Assembly (NCBI RefSeq): GCF_024206495.1
Contig: NZ_JAMBPQ010000021.1
Span: 1 to 64,000 of the forward strand
Origin: Paraburkholderia sp. CNPSo 3272
GTDB taxonomy: Bacteria; Pseudomonadota; Gammaproteobacteria; Burkholderiales; Burkholderiaceae
Direction: 5' to 3'
Length of the DNA: 64,000 nucleotides
Shown: positions 51,760 to 60,188 of the stretch, in pieces
Layout of the letters: each line of letters begins with the position of its first letter
Position numbering within the stretch: the first letter of the stretch is position 1
Notes under the pieces: generated by a model
Databases searched by the model: none
What the model saw: only the letters and a program-made list of their open reading frames with translations
Told to the model about the DNA's origin: nothing
Position numbers and translations under genes: made by a program

Positions 51760-52890
51760 ATGGGCGAACTCGTGTTGCGCAACGTCGTGAAGACGTATGG
51801 CGAAGGTCCGCAGATCATTCAGGGCATCGATCTTCATATTCCCGATGGACAGTTCACGGTATTCGTCGGGCCGTCGGGTTGCGGCAAGTCGACCATGCTG
51901 CGCATGATCGCCGGGCTCGAGCAAGTGAGCGGCGGCGACATTCTGATCGACGGCATACGCGTGAACGATCTGCAGCCAGTGGATCGCGGCGTGTCGATGG
52001 TATTCCAGAGCTACGCGCTCTACCCGCATATGACGGTTGCGGAGAACATGGGCTTTTCGCTGAAGCTCTCGGGCAAATCGAAGCGCGAGGTGCGCGAGGT
52101 CGTGGGTCGGACTGCCGAAATCCTGCAGATCACGCACCTGCTCGAGCGCAAGCCCAAGGCGCTCTCGGGCGGCCAGCGGCAGCGCGTCGCGATAGGCCGT
52201 GCGATCGTGCGCAAGCCGCGCGTGTTTCTGTTCGACGAGCCGCTCTCGAATCTCGATGCGGCGCTGCGCGTGCAGATGCGCATCGAACTCGCGAAGCTCC
52301 ATCGCGAACTCGGCACGACGATGATTTACGTCACCCACGATCAGGTCGAAGCGATGACCCTCGGCGAGCAGATCGTAGTATTCAACAAGGGAAACATCGA
52401 GCAGACGGGCGCGCCGCTCGATCTGTACGACCGGCCCGCGAACCGTTTTGTCGGCGGCTTCATCGGCTCGCCCCAAATGAACATGTTGAGCGCCACGGTC
52501 GTGTCGCAAAACGGCGTGCAAACCGTCCTCGCGCTTGCGGGTGCGAGCCACCGTATCGCTTTGTCGGGCCGCCCGGATCGCGCACTCAACGGCGAATTGA
52601 CCCTGGGCGTACGCGCCGAACACCTGAGCATCGGCTGCGCGGACGAAGGCATCGCCGCTCGCGTGGAGCTGGTCGAACATCTGGGCGACGTGTCGATCCT
52701 GCACGCGCGCCTCGACGGCATGGCGCACGCCGTCTCGCTAAAGCTCGACAAAAAGGACGCGCAATACGAGCCGGGCGCGCGCGTGGGCATCAAGGTGGCC
52801 TCGTCCGCGGTCACGCTATTCGATGCGAAGGGCGACGCGGTGGCGTTCGAGCGCCCGCAGGTGGGAGAGAACGTTCAAGCCGTCGTTTGA
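51760..52890 (+). CDS. Sugar ABC transporter ATPase (MalK/UgpC type, module 1)
   Basis: 376 residues from the ATG at 51760 behind AAGGAGGACGTAACA. Walker A GPSGCGKST, signature LSGGQ, Walker B VFLFDEP with LSNLDA, and a C-terminal OB-type regulatory domain (ELTLGVRAEHLSIG). It powers the module 1 importer. A 95-bp gap separates it from the GH1 gene. Confidence 0.94.
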   Translation: MGELVLRNVVKTYGEGPQIIQGIDLHIPDGQFTVFVGPSGCGKSTMLRMIAGLEQVSGGDILIDGIRVNDLQPVDRGVSMVFQSYALYPHMTVAENMGFSLKLSGKSKREVREVVGRTAEILQITHLLERKPKALSGGQRQRVAIGRAIVRKPRVFLFDEPLSNLDAALRVQMRIELAKLHRELGTTMIYVTHDQVEAMTLGEQIVVFNKGNIEQTGAPLDLYDRPANRFVGGFIGSPQMNMLSATVVSQNGVQTVLALAGASHRIALSGRPDRALNGELTLGVRAEHLSIGCADEGIAARVELVEHLGDVSILHARLDGMAHAVSLKLDKKDAQYEPGARVGIKVASSAVTLFDAKGDAVAFERPQVGENVQAVV

Positions 52891-52920
52891 CGTGCCGGTT
52901 TGAGTAGGGGAAAGAGTGCC

Positions 52921-53133
52921 ATGGCGAACAAGGGGTCTTCGGACGATTTCGCGTGCGCTGCGAGTGCGCGCAGCGGGCAGGCCGCGACGTCAGCTCGAAC
53001 GCGCGACGTGACGGTCAGGGAACGCGAGCCGCAACGTGACCGCAAGGAGAAACGGCGCGAGCCGCTGCATGCGTTCATTGTCCATTTCGACGCGGAGCCT
53101 TCGTCGAAGCCGCCGCCGGATGATCCGGACTAG
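52921..53133 (+). CDS. Hypothetical charged small protein, 70 aa
   Basis: The ATG at 52921 has AGGGGAAAGAGTGCC in front, 30 bp after the ATPase stop. Polar, Arg/Glu-rich middle (VREREPQRDRKEKRREP) and a Pro/Asp end (PPPDDPD); likely disordered. No family known; possibly the last gene of the operon. Confidence 0.5.
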   Translation: MANKGSSDDFACAASARSGQAATSARTRDVTVREREPQRDRKEKRREPLHAFIVHFDAEPSSKPPPDDPD

Positions 53134-53207
53134 CGGGCGTGGCGACATAGGGGCAGGGAGGATTAAGAGTGTCGCGATTGGACTTTACGTCTTTTCTTAC
53201 CGCACGT

Positions 53208-53217
53208 TTAACGTTAG
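53208..53217. promoter_or_regulatory. Single TTAACGTTAG site
   Basis: Contains the TAACGTTA core also found in pairs at 53376 and 55723. No second copy at 12 bp here, so it is the weakest of the set. Confidence 0.35.
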
Positions 53218-53375
53218 CCGGAACGGTACTTTTTTGCAGTACCCTGTGACCAGCTTGCCAGGCGATTTTTCCCTGCCGGGCCGGGATTCGGCGGGGTTTA
53301 CGCGGACTCTGCGTCAATTCGCCAAGCCCAGGTAAACCCCGCATGGCGGCGTCCGACAGAGGCATTTAACATGAA

Positions 53376-53396
53376 TTAACGTTAAGGGTAACGTTA
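53376..53396. promoter_or_regulatory. Orphan tandem TAACGTTA operator pair
   Basis: TTAACGTTAA (53376-53385) and TAACGTTA (53389-53396), centre to centre 12 bp. The 21-bp block differs from the block at 55723-55743 by one base. No credible gene follows it downstream on the plus strand. Confidence 0.6.
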
Positions 53397-53836
53397 TTAT
53401 GTTTCTGCTTAATCGACGGTCTGCAACAAGGGCAATCATTTCCCCCAACGCGCCGCTTGCCTGCGGCAGCGTCCGCATCGGCAAGCGAAGCGTACACCGC
53501 TACTCGCGTATATCCGCCGGCAAGCAACACACCCTGTTGTCGTGCCTCGCGGGTCGCTCGATCACAACTCGGGCTGCTTGACAGGCATTCACCTGACAGA
53601 TCGATTATATGAGAGCGCCAGGGCCCCGTGGCGGATTTGAGCGAAACATGTTACCGGTAAAAACCCGCAGTCCGTTCGCGCGGAGTGCGGGATACACGGT
53701 GCCGGAGCGTAGTGCAGGTAGCAGACCGTTGGGCAACGCCGATAAGAACCATTGGGGCGCGATGCGCAATTTCGTTGTGTGCGCAACGACCCGATGCAAT
53801 AAAAATCCGATAGAATTTTGATGGGTGGAGAGCGTC

Positions 53837-54067
53837 ATGGAAAAGCGAGTATCCAAAGCCATTTTCAAGTCCCGGGCCTGCGAGCTGTTCCGCCAGGTAG
53901 AAACGCTGGGCGAAACCGTCGTCGTGACGGACCGGGGACAACCCACCATTGAAATCCGGCCGTATCGCAGCAAGACGGAGAATCCGCTCGAGCTGCTGCG
54001 CGCGTCGATCACGCATTTCAACCTCAAGCACGCGCTTGCACAGGTTCCCGCCGAGCAGGAAGAGTAA
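53837..54067 (+). CDS. Phd/YefM-VapB-type antitoxin
   Basis: 76 residues from the ATG at 53837 (GGTGGAGAGCGTC upstream). KAIFKSRACELFRQVETLGETVVVTDRGQPTIEIRPY is the typical Phd/YefM DNA-binding half (abridged), followed by a short acidic toxin-binding tail (PAEQEE). Its TAA overlaps the ATG of the PIN gene by one base. The pair probably autoregulates through the antitoxin. Confidence 0.85.
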   Translation: MEKRVSKAIFKSRACELFRQVETLGETVVVTDRGQPTIEIRPYRSKTENPLELLRASITHFNLKHALAQVPAEQEE

Positions 54068-54456
54068 TGATCACGCTCGACACGCTTGCGCTCGTGTGCT
54101 GGCTTGGCAGGCAGAAAGCGCTGAGTCAGGCCGCGCACGATGCGATCGACCGTGAACTCGACGGCGGCGAGATCCTCATTTCGGCGATCAGCGCGCTCGA
54201 AATCGCGGAGTTCGTGAAGGCGGGCAGCCTCGGGCTTTCCATGGACGCCCGTAGCTGGCTCTCCACGTTTCTGAAGCTGGATGGCGTGCGTCTGATTCCC
54301 GTCGATTCGGAAATTGCGTTCCGGGCAGCGACGCTGCCGCCCGCGCTCACCTCGCATCAGAGGCTGATCGTCGCGACCGCCCGCACGCACGGCGGTGCGC
54401 TCGTGACCTCCGATGCGAAGGTGCGCGCTTCGACTTACGTCGAAACGATCTGGTGA
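54067..54456 (+). CDS. VapC-type PIN-domain toxin
   Basis: 129 residues overlapping the antitoxin stop by one base. PIN features: Asp5 in LDT, Glu45 in SALEIAEF, and Asp116 in VTSDAKV. The usual Asp of DRLIVATA is not there: the sequence reads HQRLIVATAR (Gln98), so one of the four acidic metal ligands is missing and ribonuclease activity may be weak. Its 3' end overlaps the convergent LacI gene by 22 bp. Confidence 0.83.
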   Translation: MITLDTLALVCWLGRQKALSQAAHDAIDRELDGGEILISAISALEIAEFVKAGSLGLSMDARSWLSTFLKLDGVRLIPVDSEIAFRAATLPPALTSHQRLIVATARTHGGALVTSDAKVRASTYVETIW

Positions 54457-55511
54457 CGCGCGCGGCGGTGCCGCGCTCGCACCGGTCCGGTCGAGTCGCG
54501 CACCACCAGCTCGGCCGGCAGCGTGATGCGCTGCGAAGCGGCGTCGATGCCGGCGATCTGCGCGAGCAGCGTATTGACTGCCGAGCGTGCCATTTGCTGG
54601 AACGGCTGGCGAATCGTCGTGAGGGCAGGATGAAACTGCTCGGACATCGGAATGTCGTCGAACCCGATCACGGAAATGTCGTCGGGTACGCGCAGGCCCG
54701 CTTCCCTGACCGCGGCGATCACGCCAAACGCGCTCTGGTCGTTGGCCGTGAAGATCGCGGTGGGGGGATCGGGCAGATTGAGCAGGTCGAACGTGACGTC
54801 GAACGCCATCATTTGGGAGAGATCGCCGGCGGCGACCAGCGCGTCTTCGCGCGGCAGGCCCAGCTTGGCGAGCGTGTCGCGATAGCCGCGCTGGCGGTCG
54901 CGCACGCCTTCGATGGTTTCGTCGCCGGCGAGAAACGCGATGCGCTTGTGCCCGAGTTCCGCGAGATGCTCGACTGCCAGACAGGCGCCGCCGTAATTGT
55001 CGACCGACACTGAAGGAAAACCCGTGAGCGTGCCGCGCTGATCGACCACCACTACGGGCACTTTGGCCGTGGCAAGTGCTTCGAGGCAGAGCGATTCGCG
55101 CGGCAGGATGGCGAGAATGCCGTCGGAAAATTGCTGGATCAACCCGAGCAGGTCGTGATGCGTATGGCGGTCTTCGTCGAACACGGTGTACACGAGCATT
55201 TCCATGCCCGCGCCTCGTGCCGCGCGGCCCGCGCCGAGCACCAGTTCGCTCGAGAACTGCGTGTCGAGCGTGGGCGTGATGATGCCGATGATGCCGTTGC
55301 GGCCGCCCGAGAGTTTCTGGGCGGTGCGGTTCACGACATAGCCGATGTCCGATGCGATTCTCAACACTTCGTCGCGTGTTTCGCGCGACACGCCCGGGCG
55401 TCCATTGAGCGCGCGCGACGCGGTCATCTGCGACACCCCGGCCAGCTTGGCGACGTGCTCAAGCGTGGGAGTTTGCCTTGCCATGCGTGGTGTGGGCTTA
55501 CGAGAGGTCAT
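54435..55511 (-). CDS. LacI-family repressor of sugar module 2
   Basis: 358 residues from the ATG at 55511 (55484 also possible). HTH TLEHVAKLAGVSQMTASRALNG near the start; effector domain with SVIGFDDIPMSEQFHPALTTIRQP (abridged), closest to GntR/GalR-like members. It is divergent from the binding-protein gene at 55797, and the tandem TAACGTTA sites at 55723-55743 lie in the shared spacer, so it is the likely binder. It overlaps the toxin gene tail by 22 bp on the opposite strand. Confidence 0.9.
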   Translation of the reverse strand: MTSRKPTPRMARQTPTLEHVAKLAGVSQMTASRALNGRPGVSRETRDEVLRIASDIGYVVNRTAQKLSGGRNGIIGIITPTLDTQFSSELVLGAGRAARGAGMEMLVYTVFDEDRHTHHDLLGLIQQFSDGILAILPRESLCLEALATAKVPVVVVDQRGTLTGFPSVSVDNYGGACLAVEHLAELGHKRIAFLAGDETIEGVRDRQRGYRDTLAKLGLPREDALVAAGDLSQMMAFDVTFDLLNLPDPPTAIFTANDQSAFGVIAAVREAGLRVPDDISVIGFDDIPMSEQFHPALTTIRQPFQQMARSAVNTLLAQIAGIDAASQRITLPAELVVRDSTGPVRARHRRARHQIVST

Positions 55512-55722
55512 GTCTGCGAAGACTCGCTCGTGACTCGCTGGATACTCCGCGGATGGGTCGCTTGTCACGTTAGCGATACCGTTTATGTGCCGGCTATTCT
55601 ATCAGATGCGCGCTCGCTCGACCGTTGCCACGCGCACCAACCTTGCGCAGGGCGCAAGCCCCGGCGGGGGTTCACCAGGAAAATCCCGTATAGCCGCAGT
55701 TCACGTCTCGGCTTAACATCCA

Positions 55723-55743
55723 TTAACGTTAAGGCTAACGTTA
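55723..55743. promoter_or_regulatory. Tandem TAACGTTA operator pair before module 2 transporter
   Basis: TTAACGTTAA (55723-55732) and TAACGTTA (55736-55743) with centres 12 bp apart, 54 bp before the binding-protein ATG. The CG-centred palindrome is LacI-like. Two sites a helical turn apart suggest cooperative binding of two dimers. Confidence 0.72.
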
Positions 55744-55796
55744 AACTCGCAGATAACTCAGGTAGCTCTTAAAATTCCTAAAGAGGGGACACAAAC

Positions 55797-57092
55797 ATGG
55801 CGTACCCAGGTTTCTCCAAGGCGCGGGCGATTGTCGGCGCCACGGCACTGCTGTTTTCACTGTCTGCAGTCGTTTCGAACGCTGTTGCGGCGGAGTCCAA
55901 GACCATCACGGAATGGGATCAGCAGACCAATGCGTCGTCGAGCAAGATCATCCGCGACGCCTCGGACCGCTTCGAGAAGGCGGACCCGGGCTACAAGGTC
56001 GAGAATTCGCACGTCCTGAACGAGGCCTACAAGACGAAGCTGAAGGTGGCGTTCGGTGCGAACCAGCCGCCGTGCGTGTTCGAGAACTGGGGCGGCGGCG
56101 GCCTGCAGGAGTATGTGAAATCCGGTCAGATCGTCGACCTCACGCCGTACCTGAACAAGGACCCGGCGTATCGCAACCGCTTCATGCAGTCGTCGTGGAG
56201 CGTCACGACGTACGGCGGCAAGACCTACGGTGTGGCGGCCGAAAACGCGGCGGCCGCGGTGATCTTCTACAACAAGGAAGTCTTCAAGAAGTACGGCATC
56301 GCGCCGCCCAAGACGTGGGATGAACTGATGCACGTCGTGGATGTGCTGAAGTCGCACGGCGTGGCAGCGTTCTCGCTTGCGAACAAGAACAAGTGGACGG
56401 GCTCGATGTACTACATGTACCTCGTCGACCGTATCGGTGGTCCGCAAGTCGTGAGCGACGCAATCGCAGGCAAGGGCAAGGGCTTCGAAGATCCGGCTTT
56501 CGTCGAAGCCGGCAAGCGTATTCAGGAACTCGTGAAGGCTGGCGCGTTTGCGCCGGGCATCAACGGTCTCGACTATGACTCGGGTGCGTCGCGCCGTCTT
56601 CTGTATTCGGGCAAGGCCGCGATGGAACTGATGGGCGCCTGGGAAGCTTCGACGATCGCGAACGAAGACCCGGCGTTCTCGAAGGATCTCGACTTCTTCC
56701 CGTTCCCGAGCGTGCCGGGTGGCAAGGGTGATCCGCGCGACCTGATCGGCACGGTGGGCGATGGCTTCCTGAGCATCTCGACCGAGTGCAAGACGCCGGA
56801 CGCCGCATTCAAGCTGATCCAGGCGCTGACCGACGACCAGGCGATGCAGGCGCGCGCGTCGGCTGATCACAAGCTCCCGCCAGTCAACAACGTCAAGATT
56901 GACGATCCGTTCACGCAGCGTCTGCAGCAACTGCTTGCGGCGGCGCCGAGCGTTCAGCTGTGGTACGACCAGGCCCTGCCGCCCGCGCTAGGCGAGCTGC
57001 ACAAGGACACGACGCAGGCGCTGTTCGGTCTGTCGCTGACGCCCGAGGCGGCTGCGCAGCAAATGGAAGCCGCTTCGAAGAAGGGCGGTTGA
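55797..57092 (+). CDS. Sugar ABC transporter substrate-binding protein (module 2, CUT1)
   Basis: 431 residues from the ATG at 55797 (GAGGGGACACAAAC). Signal peptide to about AVAAES, then [32 protein letters not shown] and [16 protein letters not shown], fitting CUT1 binding proteins (abridged). It shares little with the module 1 protein beyond fold motifs, so the ligand probably differs. First gene of the module 2 operon. Confidence 0.92.
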   Translation: MAYPGFSKARAIVGATALLFSLSAVVSNAVAAESKTITEWDQQTNASSSKIIRDASDRFEKADPGYKVENSHVLNEAYKTKLKVAFGANQPPCVFENWGGGGLQEYVKSGQIVDLTPYLNKDPAYRNRFMQSSWSVTTYGGKTYGVAAENAAAAVIFYNKEVFKKYGIAPPKTWDELMHVVDVLKSHGVAAFSLANKNKWTGSMYYMYLVDRIGGPQVVSDAIAGKGKGFEDPAFVEAGKRIQELVKAGAFAPGINGLDYDSGASRRLLYSGKAAMELMGAWEASTIANEDPAFSKDLDFFPFPSVPGGKGDPRDLIGTVGDGFLSISTECKTPDAAFKLIQALTDDQAMQARASADHKLPPVNNVKIDDPFTQRLQQLLAAAPSVQLWYDQALPPALGELHKDTTQALFGLSLTPEAAAQQMEAASKKGG

Positions 57093-57152
57093 TCTCCGGC
57101 ACTCAGGAAAAGTCCGGCTGGCGCCGCAAGGCGTCGGCCGGCAGACAAGCTC

Positions 57153-58070
57153 GTGAATATTGCACTTTCCGCTACACCCGAACGCCGGCTGAAGCTCTCC
57201 TCGCAAACGCTCGTCACGGTCGTGTTTCTTGCGCCGTCGCTGCTGCTGCTGGCCGTGTTCCTGCTTTATCCGCTCGTTTCCAGCTTGCGGCTGTCGCTGC
57301 TCGACTGGAATGGCCTCGGCAATACCGGCCGCTATACGGGGCTCGCGAACTGGGCGCGCCTCGCCCACGACACGGTGTTCTGGCAGTCGCTCAAGAACAA
57401 CGTGATCCTCGCGCTCGCCTCGATCGTCATTCAGCTTCCTGTCGCGCTCGCGCTCGCCGTCCTGCTGGAAAAGGCCGGCCGTGGCTCGCGCGTGCTCAAG
57501 GTTCTCTATTTTCTGCCGCTGCTCATGTCGAGCGTGGCCATCGGCGTGCTGTTCAAGCAGATCTACGACCCGAATTTCGGACCCCTGAACGTCGCGCTGC
57601 AGGCATTCGGGCTCGATGGCCTCGCCAAGGACTGGCTGGGCGACCCGCACTTCTCGCTGGGCGCGACCATCGCCGTGATCATCTGGCAGAACGCGCCTTT
57701 CTACATGATTCTGTTCCTCGCCGGCCTCTCGTCGATGCCGGCCGAGGTCAACGAGGCGGCGCTGCTCGACGGCGCCTCCGAGTGGACCATCTTCTGGCGC
57801 ATCAAGCTGCCGCACCTGCAGGGCACGGTACGCACGGCCGTGATCCTTTCCGTGCTCGGCTCGCTGCGTTACTTCGATCTCGTCTTCGTCATGACCGGCG
57901 GCGGCCCCGAGGGCTCGTCCGAGGTGATGGCCACGTACATGTATCGCACGGTGTTCAGTTCGTTCCAGCTCGGCTACGGCAGCACCATCGGCTCGGCGAT
58001 GTTCCTGATCGTCATCGCAGTGGCGGCGGTGTCGATGTACTTCACGCGCCGCTATGCAACCGAGGTCTGA
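57153..58070 (+). CDS. Sugar ABC transporter permease 1 (module 2)
   Basis: 305 residues from a GTG at 57153, with no strong ribosome site in view. Six helices and an EAA loop [24 protein letters not shown] (abridged), MalF-type. 60 bp after the binding-protein gene and 3 bp before the next permease gene. Confidence 0.92.
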   Translation: MNIALSATPERRLKLSSQTLVTVVFLAPSLLLLAVFLLYPLVSSLRLSLLDWNGLGNTGRYTGLANWARLAHDTVFWQSLKNNVILALASIVIQLPVALALAVLLEKAGRGSRVLKVLYFLPLLMSSVAIGVLFKQIYDPNFGPLNVALQAFGLDGLAKDWLGDPHFSLGATIAVIIWQNAPFYMILFLAGLSSMPAEVNEAALLDGASEWTIFWRIKLPHLQGTVRTAVILSVLGSLRYFDLVFVMTGGGPEGSSEVMATYMYRTVFSSFQLGYGSTIGSAMFLIVIAVAAVSMYFTRRYATEV

Positions 58071-58073
58071 ACC

Positions 58074-58904
58074 ATGATCAAGAAATTCCGCTTTCCCCGC
58101 GTGACGATTCCGATCCTCGCGCTGATCTGGCTCGCCGTCACGACAGTCCCGTTCATCTTCATGGTGGTGTCGAGCTTCAAGAGCCAGGAAGAGACCTTCA
58201 CGACTTCCGTGTGGGCGCCGCCGAGCCACCTGTACTGGGGCAACTACGCGGCCGTGCTGAAGGGGCCGTTCTTCACGTATTTCCGTAACAGCCTGTTCAC
58301 GGTGGGCGTGTCGGTCGCGCTGATCGTCGTCATCAGCGCGATGGCGGCCTATGTGTTCGCGCGCATGCGCTTCCGGCTGAACAAGCTGCTCTTCGGTCTC
58401 GTGGTGGCCGGCATGATCGTGCCGCTGCACGCGACGCTGGTGCCGATCTATCTGCTCACGCGCAACCTCGGTCTTTACGATACGCAGTTCGCGCTGCTAG
58501 GCCCGTACGTGGCACTCAGCCTGCCGGTGTCGATCTTCATCCTCACCGAGTTCATGCGCCAGATTCCGCGCGAGCTCGAAGAAGCCGCGCAGCTCGACGG
58601 CTGCAGCCCGTTCCGCATTTTCTGGCGTATTTTCTTCCCGCTTTCGGGACCGGGGCTCGCCACGGTGGCGATCTTCAACGGCATTGGTCTCTGGAACGAG
58701 TTCATCTTTGCGTACATGCTCACGTCGACGTCCGAGCACCGTACGCTGCCCCTCGCGATCTGGGACTTCATGGGGCAATACGCGTCGAACATACCCTCGA
58801 TGCTGTCCGTTCTCGTACTCACGTCGTTGCCGTTGATCGTCGCCTACGCGTTCGGTCAGGAGCGCGTGATCAAGGGGATGATGGCCGGCTCGATCAAGGG
58901 CTGA
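58074..58904 (+). CDS. Sugar ABC transporter permease 2 (module 2)
   Basis: 276 residues, six helices, EAA loop [25 protein letters not shown] (abridged). MalG-type. Starts 3 bp after permease 1, so translation is likely coupled. Confidence 0.93.
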   Translation: MIKKFRFPRVTIPILALIWLAVTTVPFIFMVVSSFKSQEETFTTSVWAPPSHLYWGNYAAVLKGPFFTYFRNSLFTVGVSVALIVVISAMAAYVFARMRFRLNKLLFGLVVAGMIVPLHATLVPIYLLTRNLGLYDTQFALLGPYVALSLPVSIFILTEFMRQIPRELEEAAQLDGCSPFRIFWRIFFPLSGPGLATVAIFNGIGLWNEFIFAYMLTSTSEHRTLPLAIWDFMGQYASNIPSMLSVLVLTSLPLIVAYAFGQERVIKGMMAGSIKG

Positions 58905-58949
58905 TTCTGGTCTGATTCGCACCGCTAACCGAACTTCGCATAAAACGAT

Positions 58950-60080
58950 ATGGCAAGCATTTCCCTCAACAACGTACAGAAGGCCTACGCGAGCGGCAAC
59001 GCGGTGATTCGCGACGCCAACCTCGAGGTCGGCAAGAACGAATTCTGCGTGTTCCTCGGCCCGTCGGGCTGCGGCAAGTCCACGCTGCTGCGCATGATCG
59101 CCGGACTCGAATCGATCACCGACGGCGAACTGCGCATCGACGGTGAACGGATGAACGAGGTCGAACCCGCGAAGCGCAAGGTCGCGATGGTGTTCCAGAA
59201 CTACGCGCTTTATCCGCATATGAGCGTGTACGAGAACATGGCTTTCGGTCTGCGTCAGGCGAAAGTCGACAAGGCCGTCATCGACAAGAAGGTGCGCAGC
59301 GCGGCTGCCGCACTGCAACTCGATACCTATCTCGAACGCCGCCCCGCAGCGCTCTCCGGCGGCCAGCGCCAGCGCGTGGCGATCGGGCGCGCGATCGTGC
59401 GCGAGCCGGGCGTGTTCCTGTTCGACGAGCCGCTGTCGAATCTCGACGCGGCGCTGCGCGTGCAGACGCGCACCGAAATCGCGCGTCTGCATCGCGAGTT
59501 CAGCGAAGCGAGCGCCGTGTATGTGACGCACGATCAGGTCGAAGCCATGGCGCTGGCCGATCGCATCGTGCTCCTGCAGGCGGGCGATCACATGGAACGG
59601 CACGGCAGCGTCGCGCAGGTGGGGGCGCCGCTCGATCTGTATCACCATCCGAAGAGCCGGTTCGTCGCGGGCTTCATCGGCTCGCCGAAGATGAACTTCT
59701 TCGCGGGCACGGTGGTGGGCGGCGACGACGGCGGCCTGGACATCGACCTGCAAAGCGGCGAGCGCGTACGCGCGCGCGTGGACGGCGCGCGTGCGCGCGC
59801 CGGCATGAAGGTGACGCTGGGTGTGCGTCCGGAGCATCTGCGTGTTGCCGGCGATACGCACAACGAACAGACGCTCGCGTGCCGCGTGAAGCTCGTCGAG
59901 CACATGGGCGAGCACAGCTACATCCACGCAACGCAGACGGGCCTAGGCGCGGCGACGTTGATCGCCAAGGTGCCCGGCGACAGCGCGCTGACGCACGATG
60001 AAGTGGTCAAGCTTGCGCTGCCAGCCGAGGCGTGTCACGTGTTCGACGACCACGATCTGGCGCTGCGTCGTCTCATCTAG
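58950..60080 (+). CDS. Sugar ABC transporter ATPase (MalK/UgpC type, module 2)
   Basis: 376 residues with GPSGCGKST, LSGGQ, VFLFDEPLSNLDA and a C-terminal regulatory domain (MKVTLGVRPEHLRVA). Same length as the module 1 ATPase and clearly homologous, but diverged over the whole length, so the modules are not a recent duplicate. In the stop region CGGGCGCGGC/GCCGCG can form a stem before the GH3 gene (60081-60110). Confidence 0.94.
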   Translation: MASISLNNVQKAYASGNAVIRDANLEVGKNEFCVFLGPSGCGKSTLLRMIAGLESITDGELRIDGERMNEVEPAKRKVAMVFQNYALYPHMSVYENMAFGLRQAKVDKAVIDKKVRSAAAALQLDTYLERRPAALSGGQRQRVAIGRAIVREPGVFLFDEPLSNLDAALRVQTRTEIARLHREFSEASAVYVTHDQVEAMALADRIVLLQAGDHMERHGSVAQVGAPLDLYHHPKSRFVAGFIGSPKMNFFAGTVVGGDDGGLDIDLQSGERVRARVDGARARAGMKVTLGVRPEHLRVAGDTHNEQTLACRVKLVEHMGEHSYIHATQTGLGAATLIAKVPGDSALTHDEVVKLALPAEACHVFDDHDLALRRLI

Positions 60081-60188
60081 GCCGGGCGCGGCTCTCGCCG
60101 CGTGCCCGCGCAACGCCAATTTCAAAAGCACAACTAAGCGGACGGCGAAAGAAAAGCGCCGTCTCGTGCAATACCAGGGAGTGAAGCA

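Larger units (their letters stand above)
53134..53836. other. About 700 bp intergenic between sugar modules
   Basis: Plus-strand frames at 53401 and minus frames at 53589 and 53651 lack start signals or known motifs. The segment contains LacI-type sites with TAACGTTA (separate entries), a TGTTACCGGTAA near 53650, and TTGACA at 53579. It looks like a relic promoter region whose gene is gone, followed by the promoter of the toxin-antitoxin pair. Confidence 0.45.
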
